NCBI GenBank assembly: GCA_949293415.1
Contig: CASFDK010000009.1
Location: 1 to 60,475, forward strand
Source: an uncultured Verrucomicrobiota bacterium
GTDB lineage: Bacteria; Verrucomicrobiota; Verrucomicrobiia; Opitutales; Intestinicryptomonadaceae
Reading direction: 5' to 3'
Length of the DNA: 60,475 bases
Position 1 is the stretch's first letter. Every line of letters starts with the position of its first letter. The translations under genes were made by a program, and so were the position numbers. The notes beneath the pieces were generated by a model. The model did no database searches, was not told where the DNA came from, and saw only the letters and a list, made by a program, of their open reading frames with translations. Of the stretch, positions 33,532-42,006 are shown one piece after another.

Positions 33532-34446
33532 TTATCTCCTTCCGAATTTTTCTTTGCGTTGTTTGTAGAAATTTGCGAGTTCGTTGTCGAGCAGTTTTGC
33601 AAGGGCGCGTTCGCCGCCACTGTCGAGCCGTTCGCGCTTCGAGAAATCGACGAGCCTTGCGCAGAAAAGCAGCCAATTTCTGATTTTCCCGAATTCGACC
33701 GTGCCGCTGTGTTGGCGAAATTCGACCGTGCCGTGCCGCCAGTAGCTTTGAACGTTCAGCTTGAAATACCTGCTTCCGCCCGTAATCGAGCGGGCGAGCT
33801 GTTCGAGGTTGTGCGCGGAATCCACCTTTTCGCGCCAATTTGAAACCTTCATCGACGCGCAGTAGCGGTTGTTTCGGCGGCTCGGCGGCATAAAGGCGTC
33901 GATGTCGGATTCGAGCGTCGCGTAGTTGGCGAAAAGGTTGCGCCAGACGGAAATGTCTTTCTTGAAGTCCTGTGTGCCGAAATGGGCGTGGAAACCGCAG
34001 GATTTGTTGACGGTGGCATTGACTTCTTCGAGGGCTTGGCAGACGGCCTTGACTTCGGCGAGTCCGCGGTCGCCTTTCAACACGGGGCTTACGAGCTCGT
34101 AGCCGCCGATTACGGACGCGTCGGAAACAATCTTCCAGTTTGTGCGCGTGGCGTGGTTGTAGCCCTCTATTTCGCAGGCTACGCCTCTGCGCCTGATTGC
34201 GTCGCGAAGTTGCCGCTTGTTGCCGTGGACGATTTCGAGTTCTACGCCGAATGTCCTGTTGAAAACAAAATCGCCCTCCTGCGAGAGAGGGCGATTGTTG
34301 AAGTATTTTGCGTAGACGTTTTGGACGAATCCGTAACCGACTCCCAACAGGAGGGCGACTTCCTTTCGGGTTTTGCCCTCGTCGAAGAGCCTGCGCATCT
34401 TGTCCGATTTGGTCAGGTTTGAGTTGAGTATTTCGTCGATTTCCAT
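33532..34446 (-). CDS. amidoligase-family protein with N-terminal HTH
   Basis: This 304-residue protein starts with a helix-turn-helix-like region (1-50, KSDKMRRLFDEGKTRKEVALLLGVGYGFVQNV in substance). A putative amidoligase domain follows (PF12224-type, COOH-NH2 ligase related to glutamine synthetase): FGVELEIVHG (about 62), YELVSPVL, KSCGFHAHFG (about 147) and VEFRQHSGT. These Glu, His and Arg positions are those expected for metal-ATP binding. Such enzymes join a carboxylate to an amine on peptides, proteins or cell-wall material. The phage target is unknown. A longer start at 34497 is possible but has no ribosome site. Confidence 0.75.
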   Translation of the reverse strand: MEIDEILNSNLTKSDKMRRLFDEGKTRKEVALLLGVGYGFVQNVYAKYFNNRPLSQEGDFVFNRTFGVELEIVHGNKRQLRDAIRRRGVACEIEGYNHATRTNWKIVSDASVIGGYELVSPVLKGDRGLAEVKAVCQALEEVNATVNKSCGFHAHFGTQDFKKDISVWRNLFANYATLESDIDAFMPPSRRNNRYCASMKVSNWREKVDSAHNLEQLARSITGGSRYFKLNVQSYWRHGTVEFRQHSGTVEFGKIRNWLLFCARLVDFSKRERLDSGGERALAKLLDNELANFYKQRKEKFGRR

Positions 34447-34515
34447 TGCCGTTTTTGAATTGGTGCGTACACACGCTCTACGGCGGAACGAAGTCAACTC
34501 TCTTCGGACATTTTT

Positions 34516-34884
34516 TTATTTTTTTCTTGCGGCGTGTTCGGTGTCGTCGGTGGCGTTGAACGGGTAGTCGGGGTGGGTGGCGAACTCTATCATTGCCAGA
34601 TTTGCGATGTCTACGAGGTGCTCGCGGTTGTGGTCTCTATTATAGAGAGAGAGGCGTTTGGCGATAGAGCCGACGTTGTCGTATTGCACTTTGCCGATTT
34701 GCGATTGAAGAGAACCGTAGCGGAAGTAGCCCATAATCATCCGATTTTTGCGGTACTGCTCGAAGCTCGGGCAGGACTGGATTTTGGCGATTTCGTCGAG
34801 GATCGGCGCGGGCGGAAGCGGGTCGAAGATGCCCGCTTGGGCGAGCAGTCGGTCGCGCAAGAAGTCGTGGGTGGTCTTAGGCAT
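34516..34884 (-). CDS. conserved phage protein of unknown function
   Basis: This 122-residue protein contains RMIMGYFRYGSLQSQ, DNVGSIAKRLSLYNRDHNREHLVDIANLAMIEF and HPDYPFNATDD. This pattern resembles a hypothetical protein common in tailed-phage early regions, but no function is known to me. It is soluble, with no signal or membrane segment. It overlaps the end of the cytosine methyltransferase by 8 nt, so it belongs to the same early transcript. Confidence 0.75.
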   Translation of the reverse strand: MPKTTHDFLRDRLLAQAGIFDPLPPAPILDEIAKIQSCPSFEQYRKNRMIMGYFRYGSLQSQIGKVQYDNVGSIAKRLSLYNRDHNREHLVDIANLAMIEFATHPDYPFNATDDTEHAARKK

Positions 34885-36145
34885 AGCGGGCGAGCCTTTC
34901 GAGCACCCATTGGGCGACGTTGACGGTTACGGCGTTTCCACAGGCTTTGTAGCGCGGCCCGTCGGGGCAATATTCGGCGGGTTTGCCACGGTATGGCACG
35001 AGCGTCCAGTCGTCGGGGAAGCCCTGCAAACGCTCGCACTCCCGCGGCGTGAGGCGGCGGACTCCGAAGCCGTCGGCGACTCCGTGGACGCCCACGGTGT
35101 TGAGCGTGTAGGACACGCCCTGTTGCGCTCCAACGCCGTTGCCGCCGTTGTGGTCTTGCCTGCCGATAATGTTTTCGGCAATACAAACCGCGTCGGGATT
35201 GAGCACAAGCGGCAGGTTGCCTCCGCCCGTGCCGCAGTGCGAGGTGAGCGTGGGCGAGTGCGGCTTTTGTTCGACGCGTCCGTCATGGGCGTGATTTTCG
35301 AACAGCAGCGGCGTCTGTTTGTTGTAGCTATGCGAAAGCGCGGCGGTGAGCGTCGGAACGTCGGCTCTGGCGGTCGGGGAACTTTCGCTTATCACGAGAG
35401 TGCTTCCGCCGCCCTTTGATTCGCCACCGACGCGCAGTGTTGCGGCGTCGCGCGAGCGATTGTAGACGCCAATGCCCGTGTTAGCAAAGGCGGCAACGTC
35501 TTGCCCCTGCGCTGCGCCCGCCGTAGAATGCCCGCGCAGGCTGCCGCGCTCAAAAAGTATTTCGGGGCGGCAGAGACCTCCAAGACGCGCGACAAGGTAG
35601 ATTCGACGACGGCGTTGGGGGACTCCGAAAAACCGCGAATCGAGTATCCTATAAAAAACGCCGAAGTCTTGCTCGCCTCTCGCGCGGACACAGCCGACAC
35701 CACCGAACTTTTGCGGCTCGATTGTCCAGCCGCTAAATTCGGACAGGATTCGGGCGAAGTCGCGCCCGCCGTTTGACGAGAGGACTCCGGGCACGTTTTC
35801 CCAGACGATGTATTCCGCGCCGAGTTCGCGGGCGACGCGCATTTGTTCGAGGAAGAGAGAACTTCTGCTTCCGTCGAAGCCGCGCTGTCTGCCTGCGACC
35901 GAGAAGTCTTGGCACGGAGAGCCGCCGACAACGATGTCGATTTTTTCGAGCTTTGTTTTTGCATGGAATGTCCTTTTGTTGATGTCTTTGATGTCGTCGA
36001 AAATCGGGGTATTAAAAAAGCGGTGTGTGAGCACCGCCTTGGGGAATTGGTCGATTTCGCAGTGGGCTACGACCGAAAAGCCCGCGCGTCGGGCGGCGAG
36101 CGAAAAGCCGCCGATGCCCGAAAACAAGTCAAGAACGGTTTTCAT
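34877..36145 (-). CDS. C5-cytosine DNA methyltransferase
   Basis: This 422-residue methyltransferase transfers a methyl group from AdoMet to C5 of cytosine. Motif I is DLFSGIGGFSLAARRAGF (about 5-22), motif IV GGSPCQDFS with the nucleophilic Cys near 78, motif VI ENVPGV (about 117), motif VIII FGVPQRRRRIYLV, and IX/X at the C-terminus with ACGNAVTVNVAQWVLERL. A long variable region (about 190-360) is the target-recognition domain. No restriction endonuclease is adjacent, so it is an orphan phage methyltransferase, likely protecting phage DNA. It overlaps its upstream neighbour by ATGA. Confidence 0.93.
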   Translation of the reverse strand: MKTVLDLFSGIGGFSLAARRAGFSVVAHCEIDQFPKAVLTHRFFNTPIFDDIKDINKRTFHAKTKLEKIDIVVGGSPCQDFSVAGRQRGFDGSRSSLFLEQMRVARELGAEYIVWENVPGVLSSNGGRDFARILSEFSGWTIEPQKFGGVGCVRARGEQDFGVFYRILDSRFFGVPQRRRRIYLVARLGGLCRPEILFERGSLRGHSTAGAAQGQDVAAFANTGIGVYNRSRDAATLRVGGESKGGGSTLVISESSPTARADVPTLTAALSHSYNKQTPLLFENHAHDGRVEQKPHSPTLTSHCGTGGGNLPLVLNPDAVCIAENIIGRQDHNGGNGVGAQQGVSYTLNTVGVHGVADGFGVRRLTPRECERLQGFPDDWTLVPYRGKPAEYCPDGPRYKACGNAVTVNVAQWVLERLARYA

Positions 36146-36726
36146 CAGAACGGGCAGTTGTCGTCGCTTGCGGCGGCGGGGGTTGGGGTGTGGAGGTTTC
36201 GTCCTTTTTTTGCCGCCTTGCGGACGCGGTTTTTAATCGTAATGAGGAGCATTCGGAGCTTGTCGAGGTCGAGAGCCCGCCAGTTGCGGACTCCGAACTT
36301 GTCTGCGGCGACGGCTGCGATGTACTCTTCGGGTGCGCCGTAGAACGCGATGTCGGGGATGTCGTAGCCCGCGTTTTCGATATTCCAGATGTAGCGGTTG
36401 CGCAGACCGAGGTCGATTGCGGTTTTTGCGGTGGCTTTATTCCACGCGCAAAGGCCGTTGTCGAGGAGGAAGTCCTGCGCGAGGTAGATGCAGTCCCACT
36501 GCGGCTCGGTGGCGGCGGAGACGTCGAAGTTGTAGTCGCCGAAAAGGTCTTCGAGCACGGAATGGCGCAGGTCTTTTTTTTCGGCGGACGGGCGGTTTGC
36601 CCATCCGTGTTTGCGGAAAATCGCCGCCCATTGAAGCTGGTATTTCTGGACGTGCGGAGAAGTCCAGCTCTTGCCTGCGCCCGTCTTGCGTGCGCGTTGC
36701 GCGGGTTTTACGTGTGTTGCGGTCAT
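36145..36726 (-). CDS. hypothetical early phage protein
   Basis: This 193-residue protein has no recognised family. It is basic at the N-terminus (KPAQRARKTGAGKSW), contains several Trp and Tyr residues in the middle (QYQLQWAAIFRKHGWANR-like, WDCIYLAQDFLLDNG) and ends with LRMLLITIKNRVRKAAKKGR. By position next to Gam it could be a counterpart of Mu Gp16/GemA, but the sequence does not prove it. It overlaps the Gam-like gene and the methyltransferase by 4 and 1 nt. Confidence 0.7.
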   Translation of the reverse strand: MTATHVKPAQRARKTGAGKSWTSPHVQKYQLQWAAIFRKHGWANRPSAEKKDLRHSVLEDLFGDYNFDVSAATEPQWDCIYLAQDFLLDNGLCAWNKATAKTAIDLGLRNRYIWNIENAGYDIPDIAFYGAPEEYIAAVAADKFGVRNWRALDLDKLRMLLITIKNRVRKAAKKGRNLHTPTPAAASDDNCPF

Positions 36727-37232
36727 CGCGTTTCGCCCTCAACTTTGTCTTTGATTTTGTCGGCGAAAAACTGCTCGGACTGGGTGAGCTGAAAGAGCTT
36801 GCCGAGCCATTTTACGCCGCGGGCGAGTCCGTCGGAAATCTTGGACTTGTCGAGCTTGTAGGTCGCCGACAGATACGGCGTGCCGCGGTTTTCGGGCAGA
36901 GCCAAGAGTTGGCTTACCATATCTTCGTCCTTGATTTTCAGCAGAGGAATCACCTTTGCGGGGTTGAATTTGAAGCCCCAAGAAGCGACGTTTGTCTTCG
37001 CCGACTGCGCGTTGCCGAGCAGTCTCTCGCGATGTTCGAGCGCGTAGGCTTTTGCTCGTTTAAATTCGGCATCGTGCGGCTTTTTGACCTCGGCGATTTT
37101 CGCGCCCCATTCGGCGAGCAGCGCAACCCGCGCCTCTTCGCGCTGCGCTTCGAGCGTGTCGATTTTTGCGCCGCTCATCGCCAAGGAGTCTACGGTTGCG
37201 AAAAATTCTTCGTCGTTTTTTATCTTTGCCAT
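36723..37232 (-). CDS. gam: Mu Gam-like DNA-end protection protein
   Basis: This 169-residue protein resembles Mu Gam, which binds double-strand DNA ends and shields them from exonucleases. It shows the long N-terminal coiled coil (about 15-75, IDTLEAQREEARVALLAEWGAKI in substance), the beta core ASWGFKFNPAKV, and a C-terminal LARGVKWLGKLFQLTQSEQFFADKIKD. Its presence fits a transposing phage whose infecting linear DNA needs protection against nucleases such as the host AddAB. Confidence 0.85.
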   Translation of the reverse strand: MAKIKNDEEFFATVDSLAMSGAKIDTLEAQREEARVALLAEWGAKIAEVKKPHDAEFKRAKAYALEHRERLLGNAQSAKTNVASWGFKFNPAKVIPLLKIKDEDMVSQLLALPENRGTPYLSATYKLDKSKISDGLARGVKWLGKLFQLTQSEQFFADKIKDKVEGETR

Positions 37233-37253
37233 AATTTTTATTTACCTTTCGGG

Positions 37254-37490
37254 TTAATTGTTTTTCGGATTTGTGAAGTTGAATTGTGTTTGTCTGCCGC
37301 CTTTCGGGCGGGGTTTGCGGGGCGGTTTAAGCCCGCGCGTGAGTTGGATTTTTGCGGCGATTAGCAGGGCGATTTCGGTTGAACTCATCGCGAGCAGGAA
37401 CTCGTTCCGCCCGACGTGCCCGAGCTTGTCGCGGCAAACACACATCGCCTTTGCGATTGCCTGTTGCGTGGTCATCAGTTCCGTCTCCAC
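37254..37490 (-). CDS. hypothetical early phage protein
   Basis: This 78-residue protein has no recognised family. The helical N-terminal half (QAIAKAMCVCRDKLGHVGRNEFLLAMS) is followed by a Pro/Lys/Arg-rich tail (GLKPPRKPRPKGGRQ) that could bind nucleic acid. A second possible ATG gives 73 residues. It lies between Gam and another small ORF that it overlaps by 16 nt. Confidence 0.6.
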   Translation of the reverse strand: METELMTTQQAIAKAMCVCRDKLGHVGRNEFLLAMSSTEIALLIAAKIQLTRGLKPPRKPRPKGGRQTQFNFTNPKNN

Positions 37491-37657
37491 GGTTCGGATT
37501 CGAGCTGTTTGTTGAGTTTTTCGACGAGTGCCCGCGCTTCCGATTCCGTGTTGAAGAGAATCGGGAAGAGCGGCTCGGCGGAGTCGGCGGCGGCGACGAA
37601 GTACTTGCCGTCGCGGTTGCGGACGATTTTAAGGTCGATGTATTCTGCGGCCGGCAT
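37475..37657 (-). CDS. small hypothetical early phage protein
   Basis: This is a 60-residue ORF with a plausible soluble beta-alpha pattern (AAEYIDLKIVRNRDGKYFVAA, then EARALVEKLNKQLE). No family is recognised. It is supported by its position in a gap-free operon and by overlap with the next gene. Confidence 0.55.
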   Translation of the reverse strand: MPAAEYIDLKIVRNRDGKYFVAAADSAEPLFPILFNTESEARALVEKLNKQLESEPWRRN

Positions 37658-37662
37658 CGTGT

Positions 37663-37833
37663 TTAGTCCTCAATTTCATCGGGGTTTTTGTAGGCGTCGA
37701 GCGCGACGGTAAGCGAAATGAGCGTTGCCGTTGCCGTTTCCGAGACCGCTCCCGCGATGTACAGAACCGCCGCGACGGGTGCGAGGACGATTCGGAGGAG
37801 GAGTTGGATTGTGAAGAGAATTATGCGTTGCAT
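37663..37833 (-). CDS. small membrane protein
   Basis: This is a 56-residue protein with one or two hydrophobic segments (RIILFTIQLLLRIVLAPVAAVLYIAG and TATLISLTVALDAY). The ATG at 37833 overlaps the MuB-like gene by 13 nt. No function is assigned; small membrane proteins in early phage operons are sometimes exclusion factors, which is only a guess here. Confidence 0.6.
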   Translation of the reverse strand: MQRIILFTIQLLLRIVLAPVAAVLYIAGAVSETATATLISLTVALDAYKNPDEIED

Positions 37834-38924
37834 GTGAGAGCCTTTCTTGTGTTGTCGATTGTTTTCAAAATGGTTGCGTCGGAGGTCGGCAGAGCATCGA
37901 AAAAGTCGTCGGTCGTGATTTCGCGCTTGGCGGCTATGGCAAGCCGCGCGGCGTTTTGGAGCGCGTTGAGCACGACTCGCAACCGCCCTTTCTGCGCGGC
38001 GAGTTTGCGCATAATCGGCAGCATTGCCCTGCGCTGTGCGGCGTCGCGGAAGCCCGTCGCCTTGGCAAATGCGTTTAAGTCGGAATCGCTCGGGCGGTCG
38101 GGCAGGAACAGAATCGAATCCTCGCCGCCCGCGCGGCCGACGAGCTGTTCGAAGTAGCCCGCGTCTTTGCCGAACACAACGCGGCGCAGCGAGTTTTCGC
38201 CCGTGGCTTCGTCCACGAAAATCAGGACGATGGAGCACTTGGTTGCGTCCTGCAAGGCCTGCAAAAAGCCGAAGAGCGGCTGGTTGAGCTTTTTCTTGGG
38301 GTCGTACATCCGCTGCGCGTTGTCGAAGATAAAGCAGTTGCGCGGCTTTACGTTTTTGACGATTTCGCGGCGGAGTCTCGCGCCCGAAAAGTCGGCGCGG
38401 CAGCTCGGCACGACTTCGCCGATAATCATCGAAAGTTCGCAGACGCTCGGCACTGTCGGGCTTTCGAGGTAGTAGACGTCGGGGTGCGTCAGGGCGTAGA
38501 ACCGCGCGGCGTAGGTTTTCTGCGCGCCCGTTGTGCCGCAGACCATCAGCCATTTGCAGACGTTGGTTTCGGGGCGGATTGCGTCGATTGCGTCGCGCAT
38601 TTCGCGGACGGTCTCGGTCTCGACGTGCGGGATTGCGCCGCCGATCGTGCCGCCCTCGGCGATGCGCTTTGCGTCGCCCGCGATTTCGGCGAGCTTGTCC
38701 ATATCGACCTGAAACTTGCCGAGCTTTTTGTTGTACCGCCGCCCCGAAAAGAGCTGGTAGAACCAGTCTTTGGAGTAGCGAAACTTGCCGTCGAACTGGG
38801 CGGCGATGCGCTGTTCGCTGCCGTCGCAGTGTGTGTTGCAGAACTCCGCGAGAGTGAGTACATGCGCCTGCGCCTCGGCGGGATAGTCTTTGATTGCGTT
38901 TTTGATTTCGTCTATGTTTTTCAT
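37821..38924 (-). CDS. MuB-like AAA+ transposition ATPase
   Basis: This 367-residue protein lies directly behind the transposase, as MuB does in Mu, and is expected to capture target DNA and activate MuA. An N-terminal HTH-like region (about 15-90) precedes the ATPase. The P-loop reads VCGTTGAQKTYAARFYA (about 130), with Gln where the last Gly before Lys is normal. The Walker B-like segment is NCFIFDNAQRM (about 195) with Asn after Asp instead of Glu. TniB/MuB relatives and the ATPase of other Mu-like phages are the closest families. Both deviations are noted separately. Confidence 0.8.
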   Translation of the reverse strand: MKNIDEIKNAIKDYPAEAQAHVLTLAEFCNTHCDGSEQRIAAQFDGKFRYSKDWFYQLFSGRRYNKKLGKFQVDMDKLAEIAGDAKRIAEGGTIGGAIPHVETETVREMRDAIDAIRPETNVCKWLMVCGTTGAQKTYAARFYALTHPDVYYLESPTVPSVCELSMIIGEVVPSCRADFSGARLRREIVKNVKPRNCFIFDNAQRMYDPKKKLNQPLFGFLQALQDATKCSIVLIFVDEATGENSLRRVVFGKDAGYFEQLVGRAGGEDSILFLPDRPSDSDLNAFAKATGFRDAAQRRAMLPIMRKLAAQKGRLRVVLNALQNAARLAIAAKREITTDDFFDALPTSDATILKTIDNTRKALTCNA

Positions 38925-38942
38925 ACTGCTGTTTGTTTTGGA

Positions 38943-41000
38943 TTAAAATTCGTCGGAGTCTTCCAGTGCCCTTGCGGCGGCGGCGATGGCCGCGCGGCGT
39001 GTCGTACCCGCCTTTTTGGCGGCGGTTTTCTGCGCGGCGGTCTGTCGGCGGTGTGTCTCGACGCTTTCGTGCATCGCCGTGCCGATGTTTGCGGCGTCGT
39101 CGAGAACCGCGCGGTTGTGCACGTCGATTTCGGCAAAGGCGTTTTTGCGTTCGGAAAGGAAATTGTCGTGAAGCTCGCGCATCTTTTCGCGCTCGCGGGC
39201 GACGTAGCCGCTCTGGCGGACGATTGCGGTTTGGTCGATTATCGCGGTTCTGCCGACGCGCGGCACGGCGCATACAAAGCCCTCGTTGCGGTCGAAGAGC
39301 CACAACGCCTCGCGGTCGGGCGTGACGGCGGTGAATTCGCGCCCCTCGAATTGCAGAAGCTCGGGCGAGCGGTAGATGAACTTGTCGGCGGAGATGTTCG
39401 CCCACTCGGTTTTGATTTCGCCGTTGCGGACGCTCACCACGCGTTTGTCGTTCTGCAAAAGCGGGTAAATCATCGGGACTTCGATTTTCGAGAACGCAAC
39501 GCCCGCGCAGTGTTTTTGCCAGCGTTCCTCGGGACTTTCCATTCGGCGGACGAATTTTGCCGCTTCGAGTTCGTCGGTCGTGAGCAGTCGGACGGCGGTG
39601 TCGCGGTTGTAGAAGTCGCTTCCGACAAGCGTTTCGTATTCGTAGTCGAAGCCCTGCAATTTGTGGTTTGTGCGGGCGTTCCAGCGTTCGACGATGAGGT
39701 CGAAAATTGGCAGAAATTCGTCGAATGTGAGCAGCTTGAATTTCAGCAGGCTTTCGGAAATACCCTTTGCCCGCGCCTCGTCGAGCACCTTTTCGGTCTG
39801 CTTGGCGATTGCCGCGCTTGCGGGGTTGCGGAATTCGTAGCGCGGCGCGAGCGCGCCGTCGAGACCTGCAATTCGCGTGTGGAGGCCTTGGAACGAGCTT
39901 TCGATGAAGCCCTTTTGATACGGCAGACCGTGTGCGCGGCACTCCACGCCGAGGTAGGATTCGTCGAACATGCGCGTGTTTTCGAAGAGTATCCGCGCGG
40001 GCAGGAGCGTTTCAATCATGCGCCTGTCGGCGGCGTTGAGCGTGCCGCTTGCGTTTTCCAAAAGAAGCTTCATCGGGTAGTTTTGCGGCAGTCCGTATTT
40101 GAGTAGAATCTGCATCAAAACGAAGTTAACCTGTTTGCGCGTGAGCACGCGCCCCGCGTCGGACGGAAAGTATTTCATGTCCTCCTCTTTGAGCATCGGG
40201 CGGATTCGCCAAGCGACGAACTTTGCCGTGGCGATGTCGAGTGCCATTACCGCCTGCAAGGGGCGGACCTCCATTGTGTTGCCTATTTTGCAGAGCACCT
40301 GAATGTCGAGCTCGACGTCGTCGAAAGTCACGTATTGGAGGGGCTTCAAGCCCGCGCGGTCGCGGTAGAGCTGCATTTGGCAGTCGTGGCTGCGGAGGTC
40401 GCCGTGCGCGGCAAGCAGGCGGACTTCCTTCGGGAGCGTCTCTTTGACAAGGCGCAGAAGCGTGCGGTAGCTCCACGCGGGCGTGTGCGGCGGGCGGTCG
40501 GTGATGACTTTCGGGAACGGCTTCTCGCCCTGCGTGCGCCGCCAGAATTCGGCGAACGTGCCGTATCCGGGAACGGACTTGCCCGCCCGCCAGTAGTTGT
40601 AGAAAAGGTCGTCGCGGGCGGCGCGGACAACGTCGGTGCGGCCTTGGCACTTGGAGACGAGGAACGCGAAGAAGTTTTTGAAGTCGGCGGGTTTTGCGGG
40701 CTTCGGGCCCTTGTAGTCGCGCCGCAGAACGCGCCACTGGTAGCCGCTTTTCTTGTATTCGCGGAAGAGCCTGCGCAGCGTCTCGACCGAAAACCCCTTG
40801 CGCCCGCGGTTGACCGCCGCAACCGCAAGAAACGCGTCGCCCTTGCGCTTTGCGCCGTCGATTGTGCGGAAGGCGTCGAGCAGGTCGCGGATTCGCAGAC
40901 GCTCGGACTTGCTCTCCTTGCAGAAGTCGATTTGGTCGCGCGTGGTCGTGGGGATTTCAAACGGACGCGGGAGGTTGTCTGTCGTAGCAAGCTCGTTCAT
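38943..41000 (-). CDS. Mu-type DDE transposase (MuA-like)
   Basis: This 685-residue transposase carries an N-terminal DNA-binding part (about 1-180, several helical segments), an rve/integrase-fold catalytic core and the Mu C-terminal beta-barrel and helical tail. The first catalytic Asp is in QYVTFDDVELDIQV (about 223) and the last Glu in YQKGFIESSFQGL (about 365). The middle position, Asp in MuA (IDN), reads LLLENAS, so the triad appears to be D-E-E. The C-terminus is Ala/Arg/Lys-rich, where MuA contacts MuB. The ATG at 41000 is preferred over 41063. Confidence 0.88.
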   Translation of the reverse strand: MNELATTDNLPRPFEIPTTTRDQIDFCKESKSERLRIRDLLDAFRTIDGAKRKGDAFLAVAAVNRGRKGFSVETLRRLFREYKKSGYQWRVLRRDYKGPKPAKPADFKNFFAFLVSKCQGRTDVVRAARDDLFYNYWRAGKSVPGYGTFAEFWRRTQGEKPFPKVITDRPPHTPAWSYRTLLRLVKETLPKEVRLLAAHGDLRSHDCQMQLYRDRAGLKPLQYVTFDDVELDIQVLCKIGNTMEVRPLQAVMALDIATAKFVAWRIRPMLKEEDMKYFPSDAGRVLTRKQVNFVLMQILLKYGLPQNYPMKLLLENASGTLNAADRRMIETLLPARILFENTRMFDESYLGVECRAHGLPYQKGFIESSFQGLHTRIAGLDGALAPRYEFRNPASAAIAKQTEKVLDEARAKGISESLLKFKLLTFDEFLPIFDLIVERWNARTNHKLQGFDYEYETLVGSDFYNRDTAVRLLTTDELEAAKFVRRMESPEERWQKHCAGVAFSKIEVPMIYPLLQNDKRVVSVRNGEIKTEWANISADKFIYRSPELLQFEGREFTAVTPDREALWLFDRNEGFVCAVPRVGRTAIIDQTAIVRQSGYVAREREKMRELHDNFLSERKNAFAEIDVHNRAVLDDAANIGTAMHESVETHRRQTAAQKTAAKKAGTTRRAAIAAAARALEDSDEF

Positions 41001-41013
41001 TTCCGCCTCCCGA

Positions 41014-41754
41014 TTAGTCCTTCTTGCCCTTGGCGATTTCGACGATTTCGCGCCCCTGCGCAATCAGATAGTTGCCGAGCTGCTCCATTTCGGCGCGGGG
41101 CATTTCGGAGAAACGCCTGTCGGAGCGCGGGGCTTCGATTGTGGCGCGGAAATCGTTGTAGAGCTCCGAAAAGAAATCGAGCTGCTGCCCGCCGCCGTTG
41201 CCAGAAAGGCCTTTGAGGTCGCGCTTGGTGAGAGTTTTGGCGGCGGTGTCTTCGGTTTCGCGCTCGGAGTCTATTGCCTGCGCGTTGCTCTGGCGGAGCA
41301 TATCGTTGAGCGTGGGCTCGGGCAGCGAGCTGAGCACGTAGCCGAGCATATCGAACGTCTGTTTTTCGTCGCCCAAAATCTCTTCGACGGGCTTTGACGA
41401 AAGCTCCACATACTGGGCGAGAGAGCCGCCGAGCGGTTCGTCTGCGCGGGAAGTCTGTATTTTGTGCAGCACGCCCGCGGCAAGGTAGATGTAGTTGTAG
41501 CCCGTGCGCAGCGACACGTTCGCCGAATGGCAGACGGCTTTGAGCCATTCGGTGAATTCGCCTTTGTTTTTTGCGCGCTGCTTGGCGTTGGCGGCTATCG
41601 TGCCGAACATCACGGCGTTTGCCAGCCACTGCCCTTTGCCGCGGACGGTCGCCTTCAAATATTTGTCGGCCGCGCCGATTGCGGGGGTTTTGCACAGGCT
41701 TTGCACGGCGTGCGCAACGGGGGTGAGTTGTGTTTTTTCTGAATCTTTTTTCAT
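41014..41754 (-). CDS. hypothetical early phage protein (DUF3102-like region)
   Basis: This 246-residue soluble protein has no firm family. The segment FTEWLKAVCHSANVSLRTGYNYIYLAAG (about 66-93, in substance) resembles the HTH-containing DUF3102 region of plasmid and phage proteins, in which recognition helices read VSxRTAxxY. The C-terminal part is charged (EMEQLGNYLIAQGREIVEIAKGKKD). It immediately precedes the transposase gene in the operon, so a role in early regulation or replication is inferred. Confidence 0.6.
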   Translation of the reverse strand: MKKDSEKTQLTPVAHAVQSLCKTPAIGAADKYLKATVRGKGQWLANAVMFGTIAANAKQRAKNKGEFTEWLKAVCHSANVSLRTGYNYIYLAAGVLHKIQTSRADEPLGGSLAQYVELSSKPVEEILGDEKQTFDMLGYVLSSLPEPTLNDMLRQSNAQAIDSERETEDTAAKTLTKRDLKGLSGNGGGQQLDFFSELYNDFRATIEAPRSDRRFSEMPRAEMEQLGNYLIAQGREIVEIAKGKKD

Positions 41755-41760
41755 AGCGTT

Positions 41761-42006
41761 TTAGAATTTGAAAGTTGTCTGCTCGTCGCCTTTGTTTCGG
41801 GAGATGAGGCGGTCGATGTCGCCCGCGCGTTTTTCGATTTCGAGCACGTCGCCCGCGCGGATTGCCCGCGTTGTGTCGGTCGCGGCGAAGATTGCAAGGA
41901 ACGTTTCGCGAAAATGCGGGCGTGTGTAGCTTATGCCGACGTAGCCGCCGCGGTCTTCGACCGTTGCGACTTTCGCGCCGCGTATGATTCTGGTTTCGGG
42001 TTTCAT
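41761..42006 (-). CDS. hypothetical early phage protein
   Basis: This 81-residue protein has a beta-rich first half (TRIIRGAKVATVEDRGGYVG in part) and a helical C-terminal half. There is no recognised family. It overlaps the HTH gene upstream by 4 nt (ATGA) and is 6 nt from the next gene. Confidence 0.6.
   Translation of the reverse strand: MKPETRIIRGAKVATVEDRGGYVGISYTRPHFRETFLAIFAATDTTRAIRAGDVLEIEKRAGDIDRLISRNKGDEQTTFKF

Noticed and set aside
37834..39942. Long minus-strand frame continuing upstream of the small membrane protein
   Set aside because: It is Arg/Pro-rich and lies within the MuB-like and transposase genes in another frame; only the last 56 codons look real.
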